Source: Chloroflexota bacterium (GTDB taxonomy: Bacteria > Chloroflexota > Dehalococcoidia > RBG-13-53-26). Taken from it: DNA of 12,194 nucleotides. The notes beneath the pieces were generated by a model. That model saw nothing but the letters and a program-made list of their open reading frames with translations. It searched no databases and was not told the DNA's origin. This document shows positions 1 through 5,923 of the stretch, piece after piece. The position numbers and the translations under genes are program-made. Each line of letters begins with the position of its first letter. The stretch's first letter is position 1. The stretch lies in assembly GCA_030616195.1 (NCBI GenBank), contig JAUWXW010000020.1, positions 1 to 12,194 of the forward strand. Reading direction: 5' to 3'.

Positions 1-1
1 T

Positions 2-43
2 CATAAGGAGGCAATGCGCAGCCTGCAAGGAGACTATCGTTGA
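2..43 (+). CDS. Possible C-terminal tail of an upstream gene, cut by the window edge
   Basis: Reading frame 2 is open from the window edge to a TGA at 41-43 and would end in HKEAMRSLQGDYR. That TGA overlaps the TTG start of the Fur gene as TTGA, the usual geometry of translationally coupled genes. Two alternatives exist. It could be a nine-codon ORF starting at ATG 14, although its AAGGAGG is only 2 nt from the ATG, which is too close. Frame 3 is also open, to a TAA at 63-65, and contains a CAAC (CxxC) stretch; it would fit only if Fur starts further downstream. No function can be assigned. Confidence 0.3.
   Translation, partial: HKEAMRSLQGDYR
27..32 (+). promoter_or_regulatory. Shine-Dalgarno site that selects the TTG start of fur
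   Basis: AAGGAG lies 7 nt before TTG 40. The same site is 16 nt from ATG 49, which is too far, and ATG 127 has only a GGAG that abuts it. The sequence therefore favours the TTG. Confidence 0.55.
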
Positions 44-549
44 TATGGATGGGCAATCACAGTAAAATAGAGTCGTACTTGCTCGGAAAGCCTGACGTGG
101 CCAGAAGTTACCCAGGATATTTGGAGATGAAGGGCAGAAAAGGCCTCCTAGAGATGCTGCGAGAGAGGGGTTATCGCCTTACTCCTCAACGAATGATGGT
201 GGCCGAAGCCATCGAAGGCAGCGATGATCACATCAGCGCCGAAGAAATCTGCGCCAAGGCCCGGGCCAAGTATCCCTACATTAACATGTCTACTGTGTAT
301 CGGACTTTGGAACTCCTGACAGAGCAGGGTTTGGTGACCGAGACAGATTTGGGTGGTGGGCGCCTGCTGTATCACCCAACAGGGAAAGCTCATCACCACC
401 ACCTGGTGTGCCGGAAATGCGGCGCGGTCCGGGACATCGACGCCTCTGTTTTGCAGCATTTGCGGAATGAATTGAGCGTCAAGTATGGCTTCGACGCAGA
501 CCTGGCACACATGGCGGTCTTCGGAACCTGCCAGAACTGCGAAGGCTGA
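40..549 (+). CDS. Fur-family metal- or peroxide-responsive transcriptional repressor
   Basis: This is a DNA-binding repressor of the Fur/Zur/PerR superfamily, expected to act as a dimer in the cytoplasm and bind operators when metal-loaded. The winged-helix domain begins around residue 33 with GYRLTPQR (44-51), and the recognition helix contains STVYRTLELL (84-93). The dimerisation and metal domain has the family HHHH run (118-121) followed by CRKC (124-127) and CQNC (164-167), the four cysteines of the structural zinc site. The protein ends two residues after the last Cys. From the TTG at 40 it has 169 aa, about 29 more than a typical Fur; starting at Met30 (ATG 127) gives the usual length of about 140. 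The Shine-Dalgarno spacing favours the TTG. I cannot tell whether the inducer is Fe, Zn, Mn or peroxide. No clear AT-rich Fur box is visible near the gene. The next gene downstream, tRNA-Ser, has its own promoter. Confidence 0.93.
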   Translation: MIWMGNHSKIESYLLGKPDVARSYPGYLEMKGRKGLLEMLRERGYRLTPQRMMVAEAIEGSDDHISAEEICAKARAKYPYINMSTVYRTLELLTEQGLVTETDLGGGRLLYHPTGKAHHHHLVCRKCGAVRDIDASVLQHLRNELSVKYGFDADLAHMAVFGTCQNCEG

Positions 550-627
550 TTCCTCCCATTTAAACCCGGTCAATCAGTCCACCAATGACAACCACGGCAA
601 TCGCTGATCTTGGGCAGGTACAGACTC

Positions 628-656
628 TTGAAGGGTCAATAACTTCGTGCTATAGT
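628..656 (+). promoter_or_regulatory. Promoter of the tRNA-Ser transcript (sigma70 type, extended -10)
   Basis: The -35 box is TTGAAG (628-633) and the -10 box is TATAGT (651-656), with an exact 17-nt spacer. TGC at 648-650 gives an extended -10 (TGn). The expected start is around 662-664, leaving a leader of about 115 nt before the tRNA. The call is by sequence match only. Confidence 0.6.
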
Positions 657-663
657 GAGGAAA

Positions 664-713
664 CGGTGTTCGTCTCATAATTTAGCCGTCTCCACCGAGA
701 ATGAGACGGCTAA
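664..713 (+). promoter_or_regulatory. Structured leader: 11-bp perfect hairpin with alternative pairings, upstream of tRNA-Ser
   Basis: TTAGCCGTCTC (682-692) and GAGACGGCTAA (703-713) form a perfect 11-bp stem with a 10-nt loop. No T-tract follows, so this is not a standard terminator. Two further complementarities exist. CGGTG (664-668) can pair with CACCG (693-697) inside the loop, which would make an H-type pseudoknot. CGTCTCAT (671-678) is a perfect complement of ATGAGACG (701-708) and would compete with the main stem. It could be an RNA processing signal, an attenuator or a protein-binding site. The function is unknown. Confidence 0.5.
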
Positions 714-778
714 CATGGAATAGCACCGGGGACGAAAAGAAATACCGGCTCTAATCTAACCCAGGAAAGAGAAGTAAC

Positions 779-868
779 GGAGGGATCGCATAGTGGCCTA
801 GTGCGGGCGCCTGCTAAGCGCTTACCGGGGTGACTCGGTCGTGGGTTCGAATCCCACTCCCTCCGCCA
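779..868 (+). tRNA. tRNA-Ser (anticodon GCU, reads AGC/AGU), with encoded CCA
   Basis: The cloverleaf folds completely. The acceptor stem GGAGGGA/TCCCTCC is perfect. The D-arm is short. The anticodon stem is GGCGC/GCGCT (one G-T pair) around the loop CTGCTAA, with anticodon GCT at 813-815. The long variable arm typical of serine tRNAs is ACCGGG-GTGA-CTCGGT. The T-stem GTGGG/CCCAC is perfect around TTCGAAT. The discriminator is G, as expected for tRNA-Ser, and CCA is encoded at 866-868. A class II tRNA with this anticodon is charged by seryl-tRNA synthetase. It appears to be a single gene with its own promoter at 628-656. Confidence 0.97.
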
Positions 869-891
869 AGTATGACAGACGGGACAAGCCT

Positions 892-926
892 ATACCTGGC
901 CGCTTTTGTTTGAGTACCCCAGGTAT
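892..926 (+). repeat. 8-bp inverted repeat downstream of tRNA-Ser
   Basis: ATACCTGG (892-899) and CCAGGTAT (919-926) are perfect complements around a 19-nt loop that contains CTTTTGTTT. The T-rich stretch is in the loop and not after the stem, so it is not a standard terminator. It may assist 3' processing or termination of the tRNA transcript, or it may be chance. Confidence 0.3.
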
Positions 927-934
927 TCTGTAGC

Positions 935-964
935 TTGCCGGTGTGCAATTCACCGATTTACAAT
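935..964 (+). promoter_or_regulatory. Probable miaB promoter with a palindrome in its spacer
   Basis: The -35 box is TTGCCG (935-940) and the -10 box is TACAAT (959-964, five of six consensus bases), with an 18-nt spacer. The expected start is near 971, about 37 nt before the miaB ATG. The inverted repeat CGGTG (939-943) / CACCG (951-955) lies in the spacer, where a bound repressor would block polymerase. The -35 match is modest, so the call is tentative. Confidence 0.4.
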
Positions 965-1007
965 GGTAGTCCTGCTGCCCCACCCCTTCAGAAAGTAACA
1001 ATCAGCT

Positions 1008-2279
1008 ATGCCTCATTACTACGTTTGGACCATCGGTTGTCAGATGAACAAGGCTGATTCAGAGTATGTTGCCGGTTACCTGGAGCAGGCTGGCTATTCC
1101 CCTACGGCCACCACTGAGAAGGCTGATTTCATCTTACTCAATAGCTGTGTGGTGCGGAAGAACGCCGAGGACAAGGCGCTGAATAAGCTGGACTCTCTCA
1201 AGGGCCTGAAGAAAAAGCACCCCCATGCTACCATTGCTCTTACCGGCTGTTTGGTGGACTCCAAGACCGATGACCTGAAAAGGCGTTTCCCCTGGGTTGA
1301 CCTCATTTTCCGACCGCAGCAGTGGGAGGTCCTCTTCCAATGGGCTGAAAGCCACGGGCTGCCTTACCCGGATAAGACAGACTTTTTCACCCCTCCTAAC
1401 ACCCCGGTGAGCGTCTTCATCCCCATCATACAGGGCTGTAACAGCTTCTGCTCCTATTGTATCGTACCCTATCGCAGAGGAAGAGAGAAAAGCCGAGATT
1501 TGGATGAGATTTGTTGTCAGGTCGACACCGTCGTTCGTCAGGGTGCCAGGGAGGTCACCCTACTCGGCCAGAACATCGGCTCCTATGGGCATGACCTGCC
1601 TTACAAACCTGACCTTGCGGACTTGCTAACAGAGCTAAACAAATTGGAAGGACTTCTGCGAATACGCTTCCTGACCAACCACCCGAAGGATATGGGACAG
1701 AGGTTAATGCACGCGATAGCCGGACTGGAAAAGGTCTGTGAGCACATCAGTCTGCCGGTTCAAGCCGGCGACAACGAAATTCTAAAAGCAATGAGACGTG
1801 GTTATACCATCGAGCAATATCAACACCTGGTAGCGCAGATACGTTCGACCGTTCCCGGCATTGCCCTGAGCACTGATGTGGTCGTCGGTTTCCCCAATGA
1901 AACGGAAGAACAGTTCGAAGCAACCCTGAACCTGCTGCATCAGACCAGGTTCGACAGGGTTCACATAGCAGCTTACTCGCCTCGACCGGGCACCATTGCC
2001 TCCAGAAGGTTTGCTGATAATGTACCTGCTGAGAAAAAGGGGCTTCGCCTTCAACGTGCCGAAGCAGTGCACGAATCTATTGCGGCTGAAATCAACAGCG
2101 GTTTCTCAGGCAAGACAGTCGAGGTCCTGGCAGAGGGAAAATCGAAAGGCAAATGGCAGGGCCGCACCAGGGGAGACAAACTGGTATTCTTCACCGACGA
2201 CACCGACATCACCGGGCAACTGGTGGAAGTCCAAATCGAAAAGACCAGCGCTTGGGCACTCCAGGGAAGCAGAATATAG
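1008..2279 (+). CDS. miaB: MiaB, tRNA-2-methylthio-N6-dimethylallyladenosine synthase
   Basis: A radical-SAM methylthiotransferase that converts i6A37 to ms2i6A37 in tRNAs reading codons that begin with U. The N-terminal UPF0004 domain carries the three auxiliary-cluster cysteines C11 (in GCQMN), C47 (NSCVVR) and C81 (TGCL). The radical-SAM motif CNSFCSYC is at 144-151 (C144, C148, C151), followed by PYRRGREKSR. LLGQNIGSYG resembles the LLGQN-x-x-SYG signature of MiaB. The TRAM RNA-binding domain occupies roughly 366-423. At 423 aa it is slightly short for the family but complete. GCQMN favours MiaB over the t6A-specific MtaB and over RimO. The ATG has only a weak Shine-Dalgarno match (AGAAAG). 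The adjacent tRNA-Ser(GCU) reads AGY codons and is not an expected MiaB substrate, so the linkage looks positional. Confidence 0.95.
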   Translation: MPHYYVWTIGCQMNKADSEYVAGYLEQAGYSPTATTEKADFILLNSCVVRKNAEDKALNKLDSLKGLKKKHPHATIALTGCLVDSKTDDLKRRFPWVDLIFRPQQWEVLFQWAESHGLPYPDKTDFFTPPNTPVSVFIPIIQGCNSFCSYCIVPYRRGREKSRDLDEICCQVDTVVRQGAREVTLLGQNIGSYGHDLPYKPDLADLLTELNKLEGLLRIRFLTNHPKDMGQRLMHAIAGLEKVCEHISLPVQAGDNEILKAMRRGYTIEQYQHLVAQIRSTVPGIALSTDVVVGFPNETEEQFEATLNLLHQTRFDRVHIAAYSPRPGTIASRRFADNVPAEKKGLRLQRAEAVHESIAAEINSGFSGKTVEVLAEGKSKGKWQGRTRGDKLVFFTDDTDITGQLVEVQIEKTSAWALQGSRI

Positions 2280-2408
2280 CCAGCCGCTCCTGTAAACTGG
2301 CATTCTCGCTACTGGTTAGCACCCTCAGACAATGTAAAGTGTGGAATTATTCTATGGTGTGCCATGAGCCGCGTGGACCATTGCCAGCCGCCTGAGTAAA
2401 TCAACACC
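2280..2408. other. Intergenic DNA after miaB, nothing recognisable
   Basis: I see no supported gene and no strong terminator for miaB. Only a short ATGG-TGTG-CCAT dyad (around 2354-2365) and a 9-bp direct repeat GCCAGCCGC (2279-2287 and 2383-2391) are present, and both could be chance. Confidence 0.4.
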
Positions 2409-2525
2409 TCAACTTGGCGACAAGACAGAATCCAAGCTCCCTTGCTGAAATACTGAAGGCAAGGCGAGGCGCGGGTGCCGCCCTCGCACCGCCTCCGTGT
2501 ACTCCCGTATGCTCCCTCGCGTCAT
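2409..2525 (-). pseudogene. N-terminal remnant of an integrase-type transposase
   Basis: Reading the minus strand from ATG 2525, the first residues are MTRGSIREYTEAVRGR. From memory this closely resembles the conserved N-terminus of DDE integrase-core transposases found in Dehalococcoidia and related genomes; no search was run. A good GGAGG lies 5 nt before this ATG (an alternative ATG is at 2528). After about residue 16 the reading no longer resembles the family and stops at residue 38, so almost the whole catalytic protein is missing. The breakpoint would be near 2478. The similarity covers few residues, so the family call is tentative, but the repeats just upstream support an IS end. Confidence 0.45.
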
Positions 2526-2612
2526 CATTACCTCCAATTTTGGTAACACTTTTTTGACGCAACGATATCACTTTCGGTAACACTTATTATGAGTCAATTC
2601 GCTCGCTTGACA
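2478..2612 (-). mobile_element. Decayed left end of an insertion sequence
   Basis: The segment has the parts of an IS end in order, read on the minus strand: a possible outer TGTCAA tip (2612-2607), two tandem repeats containing AAGTGTTACC, then a Shine-Dalgarno and the start of a transposase that breaks off. Multiple subterminal repeats are typical of IS21-like and Mu-like elements, where they bind the transposase. No second end or target duplication is seen, so the element is truncated and cannot move by itself. The outer boundary is a guess. Confidence 0.45.
2538..2597. repeat. Pair of 25/26-bp imperfect direct repeats, 34-bp period
   Basis: Copy one spans 2538-2562 and copy two 2572-2597. 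Both contain GGTAACACTT (2542-2551 and 2576-2585) flanked by TTTY on the left and a TGAnnCAA end on the right. About 21 of 26 aligned positions match. They are most simply read as transposase-binding sites of the IS remnant. Confidence 0.6.
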
Positions 2613-2635
2613 ATGCCTTCGTGAGCACCTAGAAT
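2607..2635 (+). promoter_or_regulatory. Near-consensus sigma70 promoter for the small Cys-rich gene
   Basis: TTGACA (2607-2612, perfect -35) and TAGAAT (2630-2635, five of six) are separated by exactly 17 nt. This is the best promoter in the window. The expected start is around 2641-2643, which leaves only about 3-5 nt before ATG 2646, so the mRNA should be leaderless or nearly so. The -35 box coincides with the possible tip of the IS remnant. Confidence 0.6.
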
Positions 2636-2645
2636 CAAACATGAT

Positions 2646-2855
2646 ATGGTGGATTGGCAGGTAACCGCAACGACGATCAAGTGTGAGTATGTGGATGATT
2701 ATGCCGTCATCATGGTCTACAAGGATAATACAGCAAAGTGCGCTTTCGTCAACAAGCATAGTAGAACCAAGGATGGCCAGAAGAGGTTGCGGAATTGCAA
2801 ATGGCCAGACTGTTCCTTGGTAAACGGATTTAAACAGCGGGCCTTCACCATATAG
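2646..2855 (+). CDS. Small Cys-rich protein of unknown function (69 aa)
   Basis: I cannot assign a function. The protein starts WQVTATTI and continues with a hydrophobic VIMVYKD strand (21-27) and a basic middle (38-50). It has cysteines at 13, 32, 51 and 56, and ends in FKQRAFTI. The CKWPDC pair plus the two upstream cysteines could bind a metal, but the spacing is not a standard zinc ribbon. From memory it resembles small uncharacterised proteins common in Dehalococcoidia that share a WQVTATT-like start and an MVYKDG-like core; this needs a search. No Shine-Dalgarno precedes ATG 2646. Instead a near-consensus promoter places the transcript start almost at the ATG. A competing ATG at 2641 gives only seven codons. 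A terminator-like hairpin follows at 2929-2961. There is no signal peptide or membrane segment. Confidence 0.55.
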   Translation: MVDWQVTATTIKCEYVDDYAVIMVYKDNTAKCAFVNKHSRTKDGQKRLRNCKWPDCSLVNGFKQRAFTI

Positions 2856-2928
2856 CGACATAACAAGACAGGCTCTCTGGGGGCTTTGGCCTTGAGTAGG
2901 GTGGATACCTTTATGGGCGTTCTTTAGG

Positions 2929-2961
2929 GGGGCGAATCAAAAATCGGCCCCTGTTTGTTTT
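2929..2961 (+). terminator. Terminator-like hairpin just upstream of clpC
   Basis: GGGGC (2929-2933) pairs with GCCCC (2947-2951). The pairing extends through GA/TC across one bulged G to an A-rich loop. The T-rich tail TGTTTGTTTT (2952-2961) follows directly. It is oriented to stop plus-strand transcription. It could end the small gene's transcript or act as an attenuator if the clpC promoter lies upstream of it. Confidence 0.5.
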
Positions 2962-2990
2962 AGCACAATCCGAGGAGTATTCTTTTATCC

Positions 2991-5411
2991 ATGGCTTCTA
3001 TCAGACCGGAGAGATTTACCGAGCAGGCTCAAGAAGCGCTAGCTGCTTCACAGGAAATGGTTCGGCGCTACGGACATACCCAGTGGGATGTGGAGCATGT
3101 GTTGCTTGCTCTGCTCGAGCAAGAAGACAGCCTAACCGTCAAGGTGCTTGGGGAGCTGGGGATAGATGATCAGGCCCTGAAGCAACAGTTAGAGTCATCT
3201 TTGGAAAAGTCCCCGAAGATTGCCTATGAAGGAGCCCAGATTTACGCTACCCCTCGCGTTACTCGTCTGCTTCAAACCGCCAATGCCGAGGCCGACAGAC
3301 TGAAAGACGAGTTCATCGGCACGGAGCACCTTCTCATCGCTATTGTCGGCGAACAGCAGGGCGAAGCAGCCCGAATTCTGCACGCCTCCGGCATTGACCA
3401 GGAAAGTATCTATCGGGCCCTGCAGGACATCCGCGGGGGCCATAGGGTCACCGATAAGAGAGCCGAAAGCAAGTATCGCAGCCTGGAAAAATATGGACGA
3501 GACCTCACCAAACTGGCCGAAAAAGGCAAAATTGACCCGGTCATTGGTCGGGAGGAGGAAATCCGCCGGGTGATGCAAATCCTTTCCCGGCGCACCAAGA
3601 ACAACCCCATAATTATTGGCGAGGCCGGGGTAGGCAAAACGGCCATTGCAGAGGGGCTGGCTCTGAAGATTATTGCCGACGACGTCCCAGACTCACTGAA
3701 GAAGAAGAGAATGATCGCCCTCGATATGAGCTCTTTGGTCGCCGGGAGTAAGTTCAGGGGCGAATTTGAGGACAGGCTGAAGGCGGTAATTGACGAGGTT
3801 CGGCAGGCGAGCGGAGAAATCATCCTGTTTATCGACGAGTTTCACACTGTAGTCGGAGCCGGGGCAGCAGAAGGCGCCATCGATGCCAGCAACATACTTA
3901 AACCGGCGCTTTCCCGCGGGGAACTCCAATGTATTGGGGCCACCACTCTCAATGAATACCGAGAGCATGTTGAAAAAGATAAGGCGCTGGAGAGGAGGTT
4001 GCAACCGATTTTTGTCGGCGAGCCCAGTGTTGAGGCCACCATAGAGATGCTGCGGGGCCTCCGCCCCAGATACGAGGCACACCACAAGATAACCATCGAT
4101 GACTCAGCTCTGGTCGCGGCTACCAAACTATCTCACCGGTATATTGCCGACCGTTTCTTGCCAGACAAAGCTATTGACCTCATTGATGAGGCGGCCAGTA
4201 AGATTCGTATCGATCTGGAAAGTGCCCCACCTGAGGTCAAAACTTTGGAAAAGCAACTCCAAAACCTGGTCGATGAAGAAGGGGCAGCGTCGCAACGGCA
4301 AGACTACCAGCGTGCTGCTGAACTCAAAGCAGAAAAGCTTCGCCTCGAAGAAGAATACCAGCGAGCCAGAGCAACATGGCTTCAAAACAAGAAGATTGAT
4401 GGCTTGATAGAAGAGAATGATATTGCTGAGCTCGTTGCCAAGTGGACAGGTATCCCTGTTTCCCGCATGCTGGAGAGTGACGCCAAGAAACTGGTGGACA
4501 TGGAGGAGAGGCTTCACGAAAGGATTGTAGACCAGCAGAAAGCCGTAGTCGCTGTTTCCGAGGCCATCCGGCGAGCCAGGGCAGGATTGAAAGACCCGAA
4601 GAGGCCTATTGGCAGCTTTATTTTCCTCGGTCCCACAGGCGTAGGCAAAACGGAGTTAGCCCGGGCTTTAGCTGAGTTTCTCTTTGACGATGAAAACGCC
4701 ATGGTGCGACTGGATATGTCTGAGTATATGGAAAAGCATACTGTGTCCAGGCTTATTGGTGCTCCACCTGGATACATTGGTTATGAGGAGGGGGGACAGC
4801 TTACCGAGCTGGTACGTCGTCGCCCCTACCGAGTTGTCCTTCTTGACGAGATTGAAAAGGCACACCCCGACGTGTTTAATATTCTCCTCCAGATTCTGGA
4901 AGATGGACGGCTCACCGATGGTCACGGACGGGCAGTGGATTTCAAGAACGTGGTAGTCATAATGACCAGCAATTTGGGTACGCAGGATTTGCAGCGGCAG
5001 GCTGTGGGTTTCCGTCCAGGGAAAGAGCTCGACCAGGAGAAGCTACGCCAGACGATCAGCAGCGCCCTAAAACAAGCATTTCGTCCCGAGTTGCTTAACC
5101 GCATAGACGAAATCATCGTCTTTGATCCCTTGACCGAGGAGCATTTGAATCGTATTGTTGACCTCCTGCTGAGGGAAGTGCAGGAGCGCCTTTCCGAGCG
5201 TGGCATCACAATAGAGCCAACGGATTCTGCCAGGTCGTGGCTGGTTAAAGAGGGTTACGACCCAATGTACGGGGCAAGACCACTGCGTCGGGCTATCCAG
5301 CATCATGTAGAGAGCCCACTTTCCAAGAGGATACTAGATGGGGAGTTTGTGGAGGGGGATGTGGTGTCGGTTGACGCCGCGGGCGATGGGTTGAGCTTCG
5401 CCAAGAAGTAG
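2991..5411 (+). CDS. clpC: ClpC, AAA+ unfoldase subunit of the Clp protease
   Basis: A Hsp100 double-ATPase ring that unfolds proteins and feeds them to ClpP. Order of parts: Clp_N double repeat (about 6-148); AAA1 with Walker A GEAGVGKT (210-217) and Walker B ending IDE (281-283); a short middle domain with a UVR-like segment (about 433-459); AAA2 with Walker A GPTGVGKT (547-554) and Walker B VVLLDE (615-620); and the C-terminal D2-small domain. The 806-aa length and short middle domain indicate ClpC and not ClpB, which has a long coiled coil and about 860 aa. VGF at 672-674 matches the ClpP-docking loop, which ClpB lacks. The ATG at 2991 is preceded by GAGGAG (2972-2977), a rather long 13 nt away. 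No full CIRCE element is present. dtd follows after 3 nt. ClpP and the adaptor McsB are not in the window. Confidence 0.95.
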   Translation: MASIRPERFTEQAQEALAASQEMVRRYGHTQWDVEHVLLALLEQEDSLTVKVLGELGIDDQALKQQLESSLEKSPKIAYEGAQIYATPRVTRLLQTANAEADRLKDEFIGTEHLLIAIVGEQQGEAARILHASGIDQESIYRALQDIRGGHRVTDKRAESKYRSLEKYGRDLTKLAEKGKIDPVIGREEEIRRVMQILSRRTKNNPIIIGEAGVGKTAIAEGLALKIIADDVPDSLKKKRMIALDMSSLVAGSKFRGEFEDRLKAVIDEVRQASGEIILFIDEFHTVVGAGAAEGAIDASNILKPALSRGELQCIGATTLNEYREHVEKDKALERRLQPIFVGEPSVEATIEMLRGLRPRYEAHHKITIDDSALVAATKLSHRYIADRFLPDKAIDLIDEAASKIRIDLESAPPEVKTLEKQLQNLVDEEGAASQRQDYQRAAELKAEKLRLEEEYQRARATWLQNKKIDGLIEENDIAELVAKWTGIPVSRMLESDAKKLVDMEERLHERIVDQQKAVVAVSEAIRRARAGLKDPKRPIGSFIFLGPTGVGKTELARALAEFLFDDENAMVRLDMSEYMEKHTVSRLIGAPPGYIGYEEGGQLTELVRRRPYRVVLLDEIEKAHPDVFNILLQILEDGRLTDGHGRAVDFKNVVVIMTSNLGTQDLQRQAVGFRPGKELDQEKLRQTISSALKQAFRPELLNRIDEIIVFDPLTEEHLNRIVDLLLREVQERLSERGITIEPTDSARSWLVKEGYDPMYGARPLRRAIQHHVESPLSKRILDGEFVEGDVVSVDAAGDGLSFAKK

Positions 5412-5414
5412 TCA

Positions 5415-5858
5415 ATGAAGGCACTGCTTCAAAGAGTCACCCACGCTTCGGTTGCCGTGGAAGGCGAAAAGATTGCTCAGATTGGGCGAGGACTGGTGGC
5501 TTTAGTGGGAGTAGCCCAGGGAGATACAGAAAGCGATGCCAGATATCTAGTCGAAAAGATGGTTAACCTGCGGATCTTCCCAGATAGAGACGGCAAATTC
5601 AATCTTTCACTTTTGGACGTAAGCGGAGAGCTCCTGGCAGTGAGCCAATTTACCCTTCTGGCTGATACTCGGAAAGGTCGTCGCCCCAGCTTCACCGAAG
5701 CTGCTTCCCCAGGTCAAGCTGAAAGCCTGTTTAATAGCTTCGTAGAGATGGCAAGGACTACGGGGCTTACGGTGGCCACCGGACGCTTTCAACAGCACAT
5801 GCTGGTGGAGATTCACAACGAAGGCCCGGTTACTATCCTGTTGGACAGTAGAGCCTAG
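5415..5858 (+). CDS. dtd: Dtd, D-aminoacyl-tRNA deacylase
   Basis: A homodimeric cytoplasmic proofreading enzyme that hydrolyses D-amino acids (and glycine mischarged on tRNA-Ala) from tRNA, so that they do not enter translation. The family signatures are complete: SQFTL at 77-81, and NEGPVT at 135-140 containing the Gly-cisPro pair (G137-P138) that enforces chirality. The 147-aa length is standard. The ATG lies 3 nt after the clpC stop, so the two genes are almost certainly co-transcribed and probably translationally coupled. The ribosome site inside the clpC end is weak (AAGAAG). rpoC converges on it from the other strand. Confidence 0.96.
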   Translation: MKALLQRVTHASVAVEGEKIAQIGRGLVALVGVAQGDTESDARYLVEKMVNLRIFPDRDGKFNLSLLDVSGELLAVSQFTLLADTRKGRRPSFTEAASPGQAESLFNSFVEMARTTGLTVATGRFQQHMLVEIHNEGPVTILLDSRA

Positions 5859-5923
5859 CTGTCATCAACAGATGCAGCCTCGGGACAGTGCAAACCGCAG
5901 CAGCCTCACCGGGATAGACTTGC
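5859..5923. other. Convergent intergenic gap between dtd and rpoC
   Basis: These 65 bp must hold the 3' ends of two opposing transcripts, yet I find no stem followed by a T-tract on either strand. There is only a 4-bp CTGT/ACAG dyad (5859-5871) and a direct repeat GCAGCCTC (5874-5881 and 5900-5907). Termination may be Rho-dependent or lie inside the opposite gene. Confidence 0.5.

Noticed and set aside
148..573. A 141-codon minus-strand ORF opposite fur
   Set aside because: It mirrors the coding strand of a clear Fur protein and matches nothing I recognise.
682..713. The 11-bp hairpin as an ordinary Rho-independent terminator of fur
   Set aside because: No T-tract follows either arm, and a promoter lies between fur and the hairpin.
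779..2279. Functional link between tRNA-Ser(GCU) and MiaB
   Set aside because: MiaB modifies tRNAs that read U-starting codons (A36). This tRNA has U36 and reads AGY, so it is not an expected substrate.
2279..2391. Direct repeat GCCAGCCGC at 2279-2287 and 2383-2391 as a possible target duplication or att pair
   Set aside because: Only 9 bp, partly inside the miaB stop region, and no element is bounded by it.
2401..2583. A 60-codon minus-strand ORF over the IS remnant
   Set aside because: Its frame gives no recognisable protein. The transposase-like start is in a different minus-strand frame (ATG 2525).
2961..2987. TTAGCAC before clpC, resembling half of a CIRCE (HrcA) operator
   Set aside because: The second half GAGTGCTAA is absent at the required 9-nt spacing; only GAGTATTC follows, at the wrong distance.
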